Positions 44,190-52,378 of a stretch of 64,000 bases of DNA are shown piece after piece. Every line of letters starts with the position of its first letter. Positions within the stretch are counted from its first letter, which is position 1. The notes below the pieces were generated by a model, which ran no database searches, was not told where the DNA came from, and saw only the letters and a program-made list of their open reading frames with translations. Origin of the DNA: an uncultured Lachnospiraceae bacterium (GTDB lineage: Bacteria > Bacillota > Clostridia > Lachnospirales > Lachnospiraceae); contig CALWLY010000005.1 of the NCBI GenBank assembly GCA_944381635.1, forward strand, positions 1-64,000, read 5' to 3'. Position numbers and translations under genes: made by a program.

Positions 44190-44450
44190 ATGATTTCTCA
44201 AAATATCATTCAGTTAAATTATATCAAAAAGGAAGTACAGACCGGCAGCTATAAGGGTATGCGCTATCGCCTTGAAAAAGCAAAAGGCGAGGAAGGCGAT
44301 ATTCTTTTAGCCACCCACTGGCCGGAACCCTTCTGCTTTTCCAAAACCCCGGCAGAGCAAAAAACTTCCTCTGCCTTCCCGCTTACTCCGGAAGGCAAGG
44401 AAGCCGCTGTAAATTGGCTCAACGCCGAATATGAAAAAAAATATTTATGA
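44190..44450 (+). CDS. Small protein of unknown function
   Basis: An 86-residue protein with a very good AAAGGAGG site six bases before ATG. It is not membrane-bound and has no signal peptide; it has a Lys-rich first half and an ATHWPEPFCFSKTP motif, then a short helix at the end (AAVNWLNAEYEKKYL). The composition and binding site support a real gene. I do not recognise a characterised family. It is followed by the convergent YitT gene. Confidence 0.6.
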   Translation: MISQNIIQLNYIKKEVQTGSYKGMRYRLEKAKGEEGDILLATHWPEPFCFSKTPAEQKTSSAFPLTPEGKEAAVNWLNAEYEKKYL

Positions 44451-44505
44451 AAATATATCTAAAAAAACATCAGTGACATCGGCGGACACGGAAAGCATTT
44501 TTCCT

Positions 44506-45210
44506 TTACTGCTCTCCTTCCGCCAGCTCTTTATGGACGGAAGGGAATTTTCCGTCTTTTTTCTTCTCTTTTTTTCCATTTTTCTCTTCTCTCCCGTTTT
44601 CTTCATGAATCTTTCCGATAATGAAAGAAGAAATACTCACTGTGATCAGGGAGCAGACTATTTTAACAAGAGGGATATAGGTCAAGGACAGCATAAGTAT
44701 GACAAAATCCGTAGCAAAATAACATTTTGCCAGTTTCATGCGGGTTACCTTATTTATGACAAGAGCCAGCGCATCATCACCGCCGGAGGCTCCTCCGTTT
44801 CTTACAATGAGTCCAACTCCTACTCCCACAAAAATTCCTCCGGCTAAAGCCGCTAACAACGGGTAGTCTCCCAGATTCGGCAATATAGTCCCTATCTTTT
44901 CATTCACGGAATAGAAAAAGGAAAATCCCAAACTGGCCACAATAGCATTCTTTAAAAAAGAACCTCCCAATATTTTCCATCCCAGCAGATAACAGGTGAT
45001 ATCCATTACCGGCCCTGAAATACTGGGTGATATTCCAAACCAATGCTGCAAAAACAATTCCATGCCCAGCACTCCGCCTTCTGTGATATTGCTTTGGCTG
45101 TGTATGTTATAAAGGCCAAAAGCCAAAATCGCTGTTCCCAGAAATAACAGGGCATACTGTCTGATATATAAGACAATTTTTTTTCTTTCTTTTCTCTTCA
45201 ACATAATCAT
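44506..45210 (-). CDS. YitT family membrane protein, without DUF2179 domain
   Basis: A 234-residue protein with five to six membrane segments. Typical YitT signatures are present: SNITEGGVLGMELFLQHWFGISPS, GGIFVGVGVGLIVRNGGASGGDDALALVIN. The usual C-terminal DUF2179 domain is replaced by a Lys/Glu-rich, low-complexity tail (~205-234). Function of the family is unknown (a transport role is often proposed). A second, full-length YitT protein is encoded at 46630-47517. Confidence 0.85.
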   Translation of the reverse strand: MIMLKRKERKKIVLYIRQYALLFLGTAILAFGLYNIHSQSNITEGGVLGMELFLQHWFGISPSISGPVMDITCYLLGWKILGGSFLKNAIVASLGFSFFYSVNEKIGTILPNLGDYPLLAALAGGIFVGVGVGLIVRNGGASGGDDALALVINKVTRMKLAKCYFATDFVILMLSLTYIPLVKIVCSLITVSISSFIIGKIHEENGREEKNGKKEKKKDGKFPSVHKELAEGEQ

Positions 45211-45279
45211 TCTCCATCTTTTTTATCTTTGACACCTGTCACTATAAAGGATATAGTTAGTATATAGTCAAGTACTTTT

Positions 45280-45714
45280 TTATACGGAAGGAAACTTCGT
45301 TTCCTTCCGTATAAAAAAACGCTCCGCTGTGGATGCGCACTCAGCGCTCAGGCAATCAGAGATTACCCGGAAAATGGTTGCTGACGCAACCGCGCTTCGG
45401 CGCGAGTGTGCGCTGTTGCGCACACTTTTTATCCGCCAGGAAACTTCGTTTCCTTCCGTATAAAAAAACGCTCCGCTGTGGATGCGCACTCAGCGCTCAG
45501 GCAATCAGAGATTACCCGGAAAATGGTTGCTGACGCAACCGCGCTTCGGCGCGAGTGTGCGCTGTTGCGCACACTTTTTATCCGCCAGGAAACTCCGTTT
45601 CCTTCCGTATAAAAAACGCTCCGCTGTGGATGCGCACTGCGGCGAAGAGGAAATAGGTCGCGAGCGACCCGCCGCAGGCGCAGAATCCCGCATTGCGAGA
45701 TTCTTTTTTATCCA
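45280..45714. repeat. 149-bp tandem repeat array, family G
   Basis: Two full copies with a period of exactly 149 bp (45291-45439 and 45440-45588), and a third that matches for ~50 bp and then switches to the 44050-44150 type. Each unit has a GGAAGGAAAC-TTC-GTTTCCTTCC hairpin followed by TATAAAAAAACGCTCCGCTGTGGATGCGCACT and further hairpins (GGTTGC/GCAACC, GCGC-TTCG-GCGC, GTGTGCGC/GCGCACAC). Open frames here are repeat shadows. It fills the divergent gap between the YitT and MerR genes (45211-45742). Confidence 0.85.
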
Positions 45715-45742
45715 TCCAAAACAATATTAGGAGGAAACCTGT

Positions 45743-46612
45743 ATGCAGCATCGTTTTACCGCCGGAGAGCTTTCCAGGCTTTCCGGCATATCAAAACAGA
45801 CCATTCTTTTTTATGATAAAAAAGGAATTTTAAAGCCCCAGTTCACCGATGAAAAAAATGGATACCGCTATTATTCCGCAGATCAGCTGGAACTTTTAGA
45901 CAGTATTCTCATGTTAAAGGAAATGGGGCTGTCCCTGGAGGAAATTCGAAATTTTCTGGAAAAACGCACCGGAAACGATGCTCTTTTCCTGATGCGAAAG
46001 CAGCTTTCCGATATTCACAACAAAATTCAGCATCTGCAGCTTGTGGAAAAACGGCTTTCCCGCAAAGTGCTCTCTCTGGAAGATTACTATGCCAACCGGG
46101 AAGAAGTCGTTTTCCTTCAGCATGCAAAAGCTGAAATTCTTGCTGTGGAAAAAGTTCACTATCCTGGAAGTCCTTCTACCACAGCTTCCCAGGCAGACAA
46201 GGTTTCTCCGGATTATCAGCAGGACCTTCTCGCTCAGGATATCGCTGTAAAAAAACTGCTCACAAAAGCAAAAAAAGACCATTATCCCTACTTTTACCAG
46301 CAGGGAGCCATGGTCTTGTTGGATCTTTTAAAACAAAGGCAGTATCTGAGAGCTTCTTTCGTTTTTCTTCCCCTTGAAAAAAACTGTTCCAAGGCTGACT
46401 GTCTCATAAAACCGCCCGGACTATATGCCCATTACTATTTTACAGGCCCTTATACCAAAATCGGCAGCGGCTATCAATATCTGCTTTCCGAAATTGAAAA
46501 ACAGGGCTATCAGACGTCCGGTTATTCCTACGAATATTGCATTTTAGACAGTCTGACCAACTCAGAAAGCGAAGAATATGTGACTTTGATCCAGCTTCCG
46601 GTTTTCAAATAA
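45743..46612 (+). CDS. MerR family regulator with GyrI-like ligand domain
   Basis: A 289-residue activator. The MerR helix-turn-helix is at ~4-75 (TAGELSRLSGISKQTILFYDKKGILKP ... YRYYSADQLELLDSILMLKEMGLSLEEI). A coiled coil follows to ~125, and a C-terminal domain (~130-289) resembles the BmrR/GyrI drug-binding fold, ending in a YTKIGSGYQYLLSEIEKQGYQ segment. Such proteins sense lipophilic cations or drugs. Start at GGAGGAAACCT ATG. Target genes are unclear; convergent with the YitT gene. Confidence 0.85.
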   Translation: MQHRFTAGELSRLSGISKQTILFYDKKGILKPQFTDEKNGYRYYSADQLELLDSILMLKEMGLSLEEIRNFLEKRTGNDALFLMRKQLSDIHNKIQHLQLVEKRLSRKVLSLEDYYANREEVVFLQHAKAEILAVEKVHYPGSPSTTASQADKVSPDYQQDLLAQDIAVKKLLTKAKKDHYPYFYQQGAMVLLDLLKQRQYLRASFVFLPLEKNCSKADCLIKPPGLYAHYYFTGPYTKIGSGYQYLLSEIEKQGYQTSGYSYEYCILDSLTNSESEEYVTLIQLPVFK

Positions 46613-46629
46613 CGATTGGGATACTTCCC

Positions 46630-47517
46630 TTAAAGGGGTTTTTTTCGCTTTTTGTATTCTTTTGCCAGAGTAAAGCCTTTCCCTCTGACTTCCGAAATCT
46701 GATTGACAATGATGAAAGCATCCGGATCGATCTCCTGGATTTCCTTGATCATAGGGGAAAGCTGTCTGCTGTCAAGCACTACCAGTATGGCAAAGGAATC
46801 CTGCTTTAAATAGCCTCCTCTGACAGACATCAGCGTAGTTCCCCTGTCAAATTTTTTCAGGATAGCGGTGTTGATCTCCTCATATTTTTTGCTGACGATT
46901 TTAAGCTGCATCTGATTTTTCCCGGTAATCAGTATCTTATCCAGAACGATCGTATAAATCAGAATCAGCAGAATTCCGTACAGCACTCGTTCAGAGTCGG
47001 AACGAATCATCTGCATAATCAGAATCAGCGTGTCAAAAGCATACATAGATACGCTGACCGGAATGCGGAATTTTCGATTCAGAATAAGGGGCGGGATATC
47101 CATTCCTCCTGTGGAAGCCCCCTGCCTTATGACAATTCCCAGTCCCACACCGATCAGAACGCCGGCGCACACGGTAGAAAGCATCAGATCCTGTGTGATG
47201 ACAAAGTCCCCAACCACATGCTGCAAAACTCCCAGAATCACCGGGTAATAAAGGCTGCTCAGAATGGTAGTCAGGGCAAATTCTCTGCCAAGGATCACCG
47301 CTCCCAATAAAAGCATGGCAATGTTAAATATTCCCACAAAAGTTTCCACCGGTAGCCCCACAGCCAAATTAACTACAAGTGCAATACCGGTGGTTCCTCC
47401 GGTAATCAGTTGATTTGGAAGAATAAACAATACTATACCAAGCGCATAAATTGTATTTCCAAGCAAAATCATCAAAATCGATTTGATCTTTGCTTCCCAC
47501 AAATTTTTCTTTTCCAC
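46630..47517 (-). CDS. YitT family membrane protein with DUF2179 domain
   Basis: A 295-residue protein. It has several membrane segments (~18-165: ALGIVLFILPNQLITGGTTGIALVVNLAVGLP, GVLIGVGLGIVIRQGASTGGMDIPP) and a C-terminal DUF2179 domain (~215-285: TLMSVRGGYLKQDSFAILVVLDSRQL, IDPDAFIIVNQISEVRGKGF), the standard YitT layout. The start is GTG four bases after GGGAGGAAAA; the upstream codons of the frame overlap the site. Function unknown. Confidence 0.88.
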   Translation of the reverse strand: MEKKNLWEAKIKSILMILLGNTIYALGIVLFILPNQLITGGTTGIALVVNLAVGLPVETFVGIFNIAMLLLGAVILGREFALTTILSSLYYPVILGVLQHVVGDFVITQDLMLSTVCAGVLIGVGLGIVIRQGASTGGMDIPPLILNRKFRIPVSVSMYAFDTLILIMQMIRSDSERVLYGILLILIYTIVLDKILITGKNQMQLKIVSKKYEEINTAILKKFDRGTTLMSVRGGYLKQDSFAILVVLDSRQLSPMIKEIQEIDPDAFIIVNQISEVRGKGFTLAKEYKKRKKPL

Positions 47518-47615
47518 TTTTCCTCCCATCCGAAAATCATTTTCAGCTATTCGCCAGCCAAAAACCATTTTCCTTTTACTCTCTGCTTTTTCATCTGTTT
47601 ACCATAAAAAAGCAA

Positions 47616-47645
47616 AAAAGAAACACCCTCCCGGGTGTTTCTTTT
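47616..47645 (-). terminator. Terminator after argS
   Basis: A 13-bp stem (AAAAGAAACACCC / GGGTGTTTCTTTT) with a 4-base loop and T-run on the minus strand, about 155 bases after the argS stop. Confidence 0.88.
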
Positions 47646-47799
47646 CTACTTGCCGTCTCTCCAAAACTGTATGCTGTTTTGCCATTTCAAAGTTCTTATT
47701 CATAAAAACAAATTTCTTCCTCTCCACAGCCTCATTTATCCCGGAGAAACGCTGCTTTTTATGATATCCGCACAGAGCCTCATGCTCTGCCGGAAATTT

Positions 47800-49566
47800 T
47801 TACATACGCTCCGGCGCAGAAAAACCAAGCAGATCAATGCATGTTTCCAGCACATCTCTTGTAAGTACTAGCAAAGCAATCCAGCCGGCTTTTCTTTCCG
47901 CATCTTCCTCTGTCAGAATCTTTGTCTCATGATAGAAACGATTGAATGCGTTTGCCATATCATAAATATAAGCACAAATCTTATGAGGCGCCAGCTCTTC
48001 ATAGGCATTGGCCAGAACAGTGTTGCATTTTGCCAGTTCCTGCATCAGCGCTTTTTCAGAGCCGTTCACAGCTTCTTTCAAACAGATATTTTCCAGACAC
48101 CCTCCCTGCTCTTTGTATTTATTCAGGATGGATTTAATACGTACAATAGTATAAAGAATATACGGACCGGTATCTCCTTCAAAGGAAGTGAAACGGTCGA
48201 TATCAAAGATATAATCTTTGGAAGCCTGGTTGGACAGATCGCCATACTTGATAGCGGAAAGTCCAATCACCTTTGCCGTCTCTCTTGCCTCCTGCTCGGA
48301 CACTTCACGGCTTTCCACAATCTTGCGGTACATTTCCTGGTTGATCTCGTCAATCAGATACTCCAGACGCATAACGCCACCGTCCCTTGTCTTAAAGGGC
48401 TTGCCGTCCTTGCCGTTCATCGTTCCGAATCCGATATGACGCATGGTCACTTCAGGCCCCACAAGTCCCGTCTTTCTTGCGGTGCGGAACACCTGCAGGA
48501 AATGCATTTCCTGGCGTTTGTCAGTCAGATAAATCAAATCGTCCGCATGCATATTTTCCACACGATCTTTGATGGTTGCCAGATCTGTGGTGGCATACAG
48601 AGCCGCTCCGTCAGATTTTAAAATAATGCAGGGAGGAATTTCTTTGGTATCCGTCTCTTCCTTAACATCTACCACAAGAGCGCCTTCACTTTCGTAGGCA
48701 AAACCGCCCTTTTTCATATCTTCCACCATTCCCGGAATGATCGGGTCTGCATCTGACTCCCCTTTCCAGAGGTCAAATTCCACGTTCAGATTTGCATAAT
48801 TCTTCTTCAAATCCGCAACAGAAACTGCAATGATGTGATTCCAGAGAGCGCGATAGCCTCTGTCTCCGCTCTGCAGCTTTAAGGTAGCCTCCAAAGCTTC
48901 CTCTTTGTATGCCGCATCTTCTTTGGATTTTTTGCTTGCTGTAGGGTAAATTTCTTCCAGCTCAGAAACCGTAAACGGCGCTTCTTCCGGATATTCCCCG
49001 CTAAAATCCGGGTCAAAATACGGAAGGTGGGGCTGTCTTTTTTTCAGTTCCGTAATAATCAGACCCATCTGCAGTCCCCAGTCTCCCAGATGCACATCAC
49101 CGGTCACATGATGGCCGGCGTAACGGCAGATGCGTTTAATGCTCTCTCCGATAATGGCAGAACGCAGATGTCCCACATGAAGAGGCTTTGCCACGTTAGG
49201 TCCGCCGTAATCAATCACAATATTTCTCACTTTTTCCGGTTTTTCCAGACCAAATTTCTCTGCCTCTTTCATTTCTTTTAAATAACCGCAGAGAAACTCT
49301 TCGCTTACTTTTAAATTCAAGAAACCCGGGGCAACCGCATTCACTTCCGAAAATACCTGTCTGTCCTGAAGCTTCTCCGCCACATCAGAGGCAATCATCA
49401 GCGGCGCTTTTTTATACTTTTTTGCCCCCGCCATAGCACCGTTGCACTGATATTCGCAAAGATCCGGGCGGTTAGAAAGGGTAACTCTTCCAAGTTCCTC
49501 ATCATAGCCTGCGGCGGCAAACCCTTTTTTCATCTCGTCGGAAATGACGTCCAAAATTTTTTTCAT
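47800..49566 (-). CDS. argS: Arginyl-tRNA synthetase
   Basis: A 588-residue class I synthetase. Seen: the N-terminal Add1 domain, YGGPNVAKPLHVGHLRSAIIGE (HIGH motif), GDVHLGDWGLQMG, FGTMNGKDGKPFKTRDGGVMRLE and the C-terminal anticodon-binding domain with YDMANAFNRFYHETKIL. It ends with APERM, as ArgS enzymes do. Promoter at 49707-49735. No T-box was seen upstream. Confidence 0.97.
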   Translation of the reverse strand: MKKILDVISDEMKKGFAAAGYDEELGRVTLSNRPDLCEYQCNGAMAGAKKYKKAPLMIASDVAEKLQDRQVFSEVNAVAPGFLNLKVSEEFLCGYLKEMKEAEKFGLEKPEKVRNIVIDYGGPNVAKPLHVGHLRSAIIGESIKRICRYAGHHVTGDVHLGDWGLQMGLIITELKKRQPHLPYFDPDFSGEYPEEAPFTVSELEEIYPTASKKSKEDAAYKEEALEATLKLQSGDRGYRALWNHIIAVSVADLKKNYANLNVEFDLWKGESDADPIIPGMVEDMKKGGFAYESEGALVVDVKEETDTKEIPPCIILKSDGAALYATTDLATIKDRVENMHADDLIYLTDKRQEMHFLQVFRTARKTGLVGPEVTMRHIGFGTMNGKDGKPFKTRDGGVMRLEYLIDEINQEMYRKIVESREVSEQEARETAKVIGLSAIKYGDLSNQASKDYIFDIDRFTSFEGDTGPYILYTIVRIKSILNKYKEQGGCLENICLKEAVNGSEKALMQELAKCNTVLANAYEELAPHKICAYIYDMANAFNRFYHETKILTEEDAERKAGWIALLVLTRDVLETCIDLLGFSAPERM

Positions 49567-49706
49567 AGGCTCACTCCTGTTTTCTTTCTTCCAAAAGAAA
49601 CCTCTTTGTCCTTTTTTATAATTTTATCATACGGCCTTTTCTCACACAGCTTTCATGCCGCACATTTCACCAGAGGAATCTTTCCTTTACACATATATTC
49701 CACAAA

Positions 49707-49735
49707 AGTTTAGCATACAAGCCCTTTTCGCGCAA
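49707..49735 (-). promoter_or_regulatory. Probable argS promoter
   Basis: TTGCGC (49730-49735), a 17-base spacer and TAAACT (49707-49712) with an upstream TG, about 140 bases before the argS start. Confidence 0.55.
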
Positions 49736-49776
49736 GCAAGAAACCGGCTTTGCCCGAAAAATATTTCCCCGTTTTC

Positions 49777-50466
49777 TTATTTTGAGTCCAAATCCAGGCT
49801 GTCGGCAGTCTGTTCTTTTTCCCGGACTCTTTTGTCCCGCTCCATCCTGGAGAAAATGCATCCACAGTAATCCTGTCTGTAAAGCTGGTATTCTGCGGAC
49901 AATTCCACAGATCTTCGATATCCGTTCTTCTTTTTAAAGTCAGAGGGAAGAAGGGTTACGCCATACTCATCCGCCATCTTCTGCCCGATTTCATTGAGTT
50001 TTTCCGCATTTTTCATGGGGCTTATGGTGAGAGTGGTAGTAAAATAATCAAAATTCCCCTGTTTCGCCATAACTGCCGCCTCCCGAAGCCGAAGCTCATA
50101 GCAGCCAAAGCAGCGCTCTCCTCCCTCCGGGCAGTTTTCCATTCCCTTTGCCATGGCAAAAAAGGCTTCCTTGTCATAGTTTCCTTCCAAAAACTGAATG
50201 GGATACCCTGTTTCCGGGTCTTTTTGCCTCTCCTCATTCAATGCACCAATCAACCGCTTCTGTTCCTCCACTCTGTGACGGTACTCCGCATCCTCTGATA
50301 TATTGGGGTTATAGTAAAAAACAGTAATCCGAAAATATCGATGCAGATACTCCAGCACATAACTGCTGCAGGGAGCACAGCAGCTGTGCAGCAGCAGCGT
50401 TTTTCCTTTTGTCTCCTCTTTTTCCAGTATTTTTTCCAGTTCTTTCTGGTAATTGATCCGATTCAT
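49777..50466 (-). CDS. queH: Epoxyqueuosine reductase QueH
   Basis: A 229-residue Fe-S enzyme (DUF208) for the last step of queuosine synthesis in tRNA. All conserved cysteine motifs are visible: LLHSCCAPCSSYVLEYL, GGERCFGCYELRL and QDYCGCIFS, plus FDYFTTTLTISPMKN. The start is the ATG giving MNRINYQ; a GTG two codons earlier is also open. No other queuosine gene is nearby. It lies 70 bases after the alarmone synthetase gene. Confidence 0.95.
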   Translation of the reverse strand: MNRINYQKELEKILEKEETKGKTLLLHSCCAPCSSYVLEYLHRYFRITVFYYNPNISEDAEYRHRVEEQKRLIGALNEERQKDPETGYPIQFLEGNYDKEAFFAMAKGMENCPEGGERCFGCYELRLREAAVMAKQGNFDYFTTTLTISPMKNAEKLNEIGQKMADEYGVTLLPSDFKKKNGYRRSVELSAEYQLYRQDYCGCIFSRMERDKRVREKEQTADSLDLDSK

Positions 50467-50536
50467 ACTCACTCATCTTTCCGCCGTTTTTTCAGGGCAG
50501 CTCATACTTTAAAAATTCTTCCAAAAACCCTTTTTT

Positions 50537-51211
50537 TTAAAACTCCTCATACTGGATTTTTTTGTGCAGTTCCTGCATTTTTTCATCCGTACTTGCTATG
50601 ACTTCCGCACACTCCTTCAGCTCTTCCGCAATCTGGGCGGTGTGTTCGGAATGGTTTTTATACTTAATCTGATGTTCCAGACTAGCCCAGAAATCCATGG
50701 CTACCGTTCTTATCTGTACTTCCACCCGCATCTGCTGCTTGTACTGTGAAAAAAAGACAGGAATTTCCACAATCAGATGCAGACTTCTATAACCGTTTGG
50801 TTTGGGATTTTTGATGTAGTCTTTCACCTCAATCACCTTGATGTCATCCTGTACGGTCAGCATTCTTGCCACCTCATAAATGTCATCAATAAATGGGCAG
50901 ATCACGCGGATTCCCGCCACATCATTTAAGTTTTCCGATATGGATTCTATTGTCACCGGCTTATTTTTATCCCGAAGCTTCTGGGCAATGCTGGCCGGTC
51001 TTTTGATTCTGCTGTGAATGCTTTCAATGGGATTTCTTTTGGTGGGAAGCGACAATTCGTCGTTGAGCACTTCCAGTTTCGTCGTCACTTCCCTGATTGC
51101 ACATCTGTACTTTGTCATAAGACTGTCAAAAAGAAGAAAATTCCCAAAAACATTTTCCTCATCTCCAAGCAGTTCTCTTATCAGTTCTTCTCTTTTCTGT
51201 ATGTTTTCCAT
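50537..51211 (-). CDS. Small alarmone synthetase (RelQ/YjbM-like)
   Basis: A 224-residue single-domain (p)ppGpp synthetase. Seen: YRCAIREVTTKLEVLNDEL, NPIESIHSRIKRPASIAQKL, NDVAGIRVICPFIDDIYEV, DYIKNPKPNGYRSLHLIVEIPV (synthetase core) and VEVQIRTVAMDFWASLEHQIKYK. There is no hydrolase domain or TGS/ACT region. It makes pppGpp/ppGpp independently of the ribosome, probably as a tetramer like RelQ. Confidence 0.92.
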   Translation of the reverse strand: MENIQKREELIRELLGDEENVFGNFLLFDSLMTKYRCAIREVTTKLEVLNDELSLPTKRNPIESIHSRIKRPASIAQKLRDKNKPVTIESISENLNDVAGIRVICPFIDDIYEVARMLTVQDDIKVIEVKDYIKNPKPNGYRSLHLIVEIPVFFSQYKQQMRVEVQIRTVAMDFWASLEHQIKYKNHSEHTAQIAEELKECAEVIASTDEKMQELHKKIQYEEF

Positions 51212-51519
51212 AACTAATTCCTTTCCTGTTTATCTTCACGTTTTTCTGTTCGTACAGGTATCTTCTTATCGTTCTTTATTTATTGGAATTCTATTGAGAT
51301 CCTATCGGATTCCTTTTTCAATTCTATCGTAATTCTATTGGAATCCTTTTTCAATTCTTCTATTGAAATTCTATCAAAATCCCGTCAGAAATCTTATCGC
51401 AATCTTAGATTCCGACCAGCTGCAAAAATTTACAAACCGCTCTACAGCGCATTATCATAACTACCTTTTTCCTGACTGTCAATGGGAGCAAATATTAAAA
51501 TTTTATGTTTCCAAAAATT
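51212..51519. other. Intergenic region with 33-bp tandem repeats
   Basis: Degenerate ATTCTATTG and ATTCTATCG strings recur from ~51270 to 51400. The clearest is a two-copy repeat of 33 bp (GGATTCCTTTTTCAATTCT at 51307, GGAATCCTTTTTCAATTCT at 51340). No gene. Confidence 0.55.
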
Positions 51520-51684
51520 GTAACAGTTCAGCATGCGCCATTCGAAAAACCGCACTGACGTGCTTACTGCGGCTGTGCCGCTGTTTTCCTCATTGACTGG
51601 CGCTTGGCTCCTCTGCGTATCGGCGGCAGAATTTTTATGCGAGCATAAATCCTGCCGCCGATACGCAGAGGGCTGAACTGTTCC
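51520..51684. repeat. Structured intergenic element, family S1-like, copy 4
   Basis: A 165-bp element with terminal inverted repeat AACAGTTCAGC (51522-51532) / GCTGAACTGTT (51672-51682) and a long hairpin at 51611-51670 (19-bp stem starting CTCTGCGTATCGG) with the apex ATGC-GA-GCAT. It is homologous to 32535-32698. Several stem bases differ on both arms so that pairing is preserved. Confidence 0.75.
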
Positions 51685-51713
51685 CAAAAATTCTTTTTTT
51701 ATGGTATGGGATA

Positions 51714-51741
51714 TTGACAAACCCGGAAATAGTGCTAGACT
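51714..51741 (+). promoter_or_regulatory. Promoter of the MarR-MATE pair
   Basis: TTGACA (51714-51719), a 16-base spacer, TAGACT (51736-51741), about 64 bases before the MarR start. Confidence 0.75.
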
Positions 51742-51751
51742 GATACTGATA

Positions 51752-51765
51752 GTTTACTTGTAAAC
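51752..51765. promoter_or_regulatory. Probable MarR operator
   Basis: GTTTAC-TT-GTAAAC is a perfect inverted repeat directly after the predicted start point of the MarR promoter, a placement that suits autorepression. Confidence 0.6.
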
Positions 51766-51804
51766 AATATTTGAGGAATTAGAGATTCGAGGTGATGTGA
51801 TTTT

Positions 51805-52278
51805 ATGAAAAGCAATGTGGAAAACATGCTGGATATGTTTACACAGATACGCAAAGTCTATGTCAACGAATTTGGCAAACTTTTTCCAGAGGAAAATTTT
51901 TCACCCAATGAAATTGATGTCCTTATTTTTTTGTCCAACAATCCTTCCATCAACACAAACCGGCAGCTTTCTGTCTGCCTGAACGTGTCAAAGGGTCTCA
52001 TATGCCGAAGCACAGACTCTCTTTTCCGCAGGGGGCTGCTGGCTGTTACGCCGGATTCTTCCGATTCCCGGATCCAACATCTTTCCCTGACTGAGCAGGC
52101 GGATTCCATTATCCGGGACCTTCAATATGCCCGCAGGAAACTGGAGGCGGAAGTGCTGCATGATATTCCAAAGGAAGAGCTTTTGCAGCTTCAGGAAACC
52201 GCAGAAAAAATCCTCAATCGTTTCCAGGAAAAGGCCAAAATGCAGGAAACCCTGCAAAAACAAAAAGACGGCAAATGA
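51805..52278 (+). CDS. MarR family transcriptional regulator
   Basis: A 157-residue winged-helix regulator. The recognition part is NRQLSVCLNVSKGLICRSTDSLFRRGLLAVTPDSSDSRIQHLSLTEQADSII, with the D-[ST]-R wing of MarR proteins. N- and C-terminal helices would form the dimer. It is followed after 100 bases by a MATE efflux gene, so it probably represses that gene and itself; a palindrome at 51752-51765 fits. Ligand unknown. Confidence 0.9.
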   Translation: MKSNVENMLDMFTQIRKVYVNEFGKLFPEENFSPNEIDVLIFLSNNPSINTNRQLSVCLNVSKGLICRSTDSLFRRGLLAVTPDSSDSRIQHLSLTEQADSIIRDLQYARRKLEAEVLHDIPKEELLQLQETAEKILNRFQEKAKMQETLQKQKDGK

Positions 52279-52378
52279 CGAATCATTAATAACTGCCGTC
52301 TCTCTGCATTACAAGCTGCACCGGTATCTGGCCTGTGCAGAATCAACAGAATAACCATTCCGAAAGGAGAAATTTGAC

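Noticed and set aside
45280..45714. CRISPR array
   Set aside because: The 149-bp units are contiguous, with no short repeats separated by unique spacers, and no cas genes are present.
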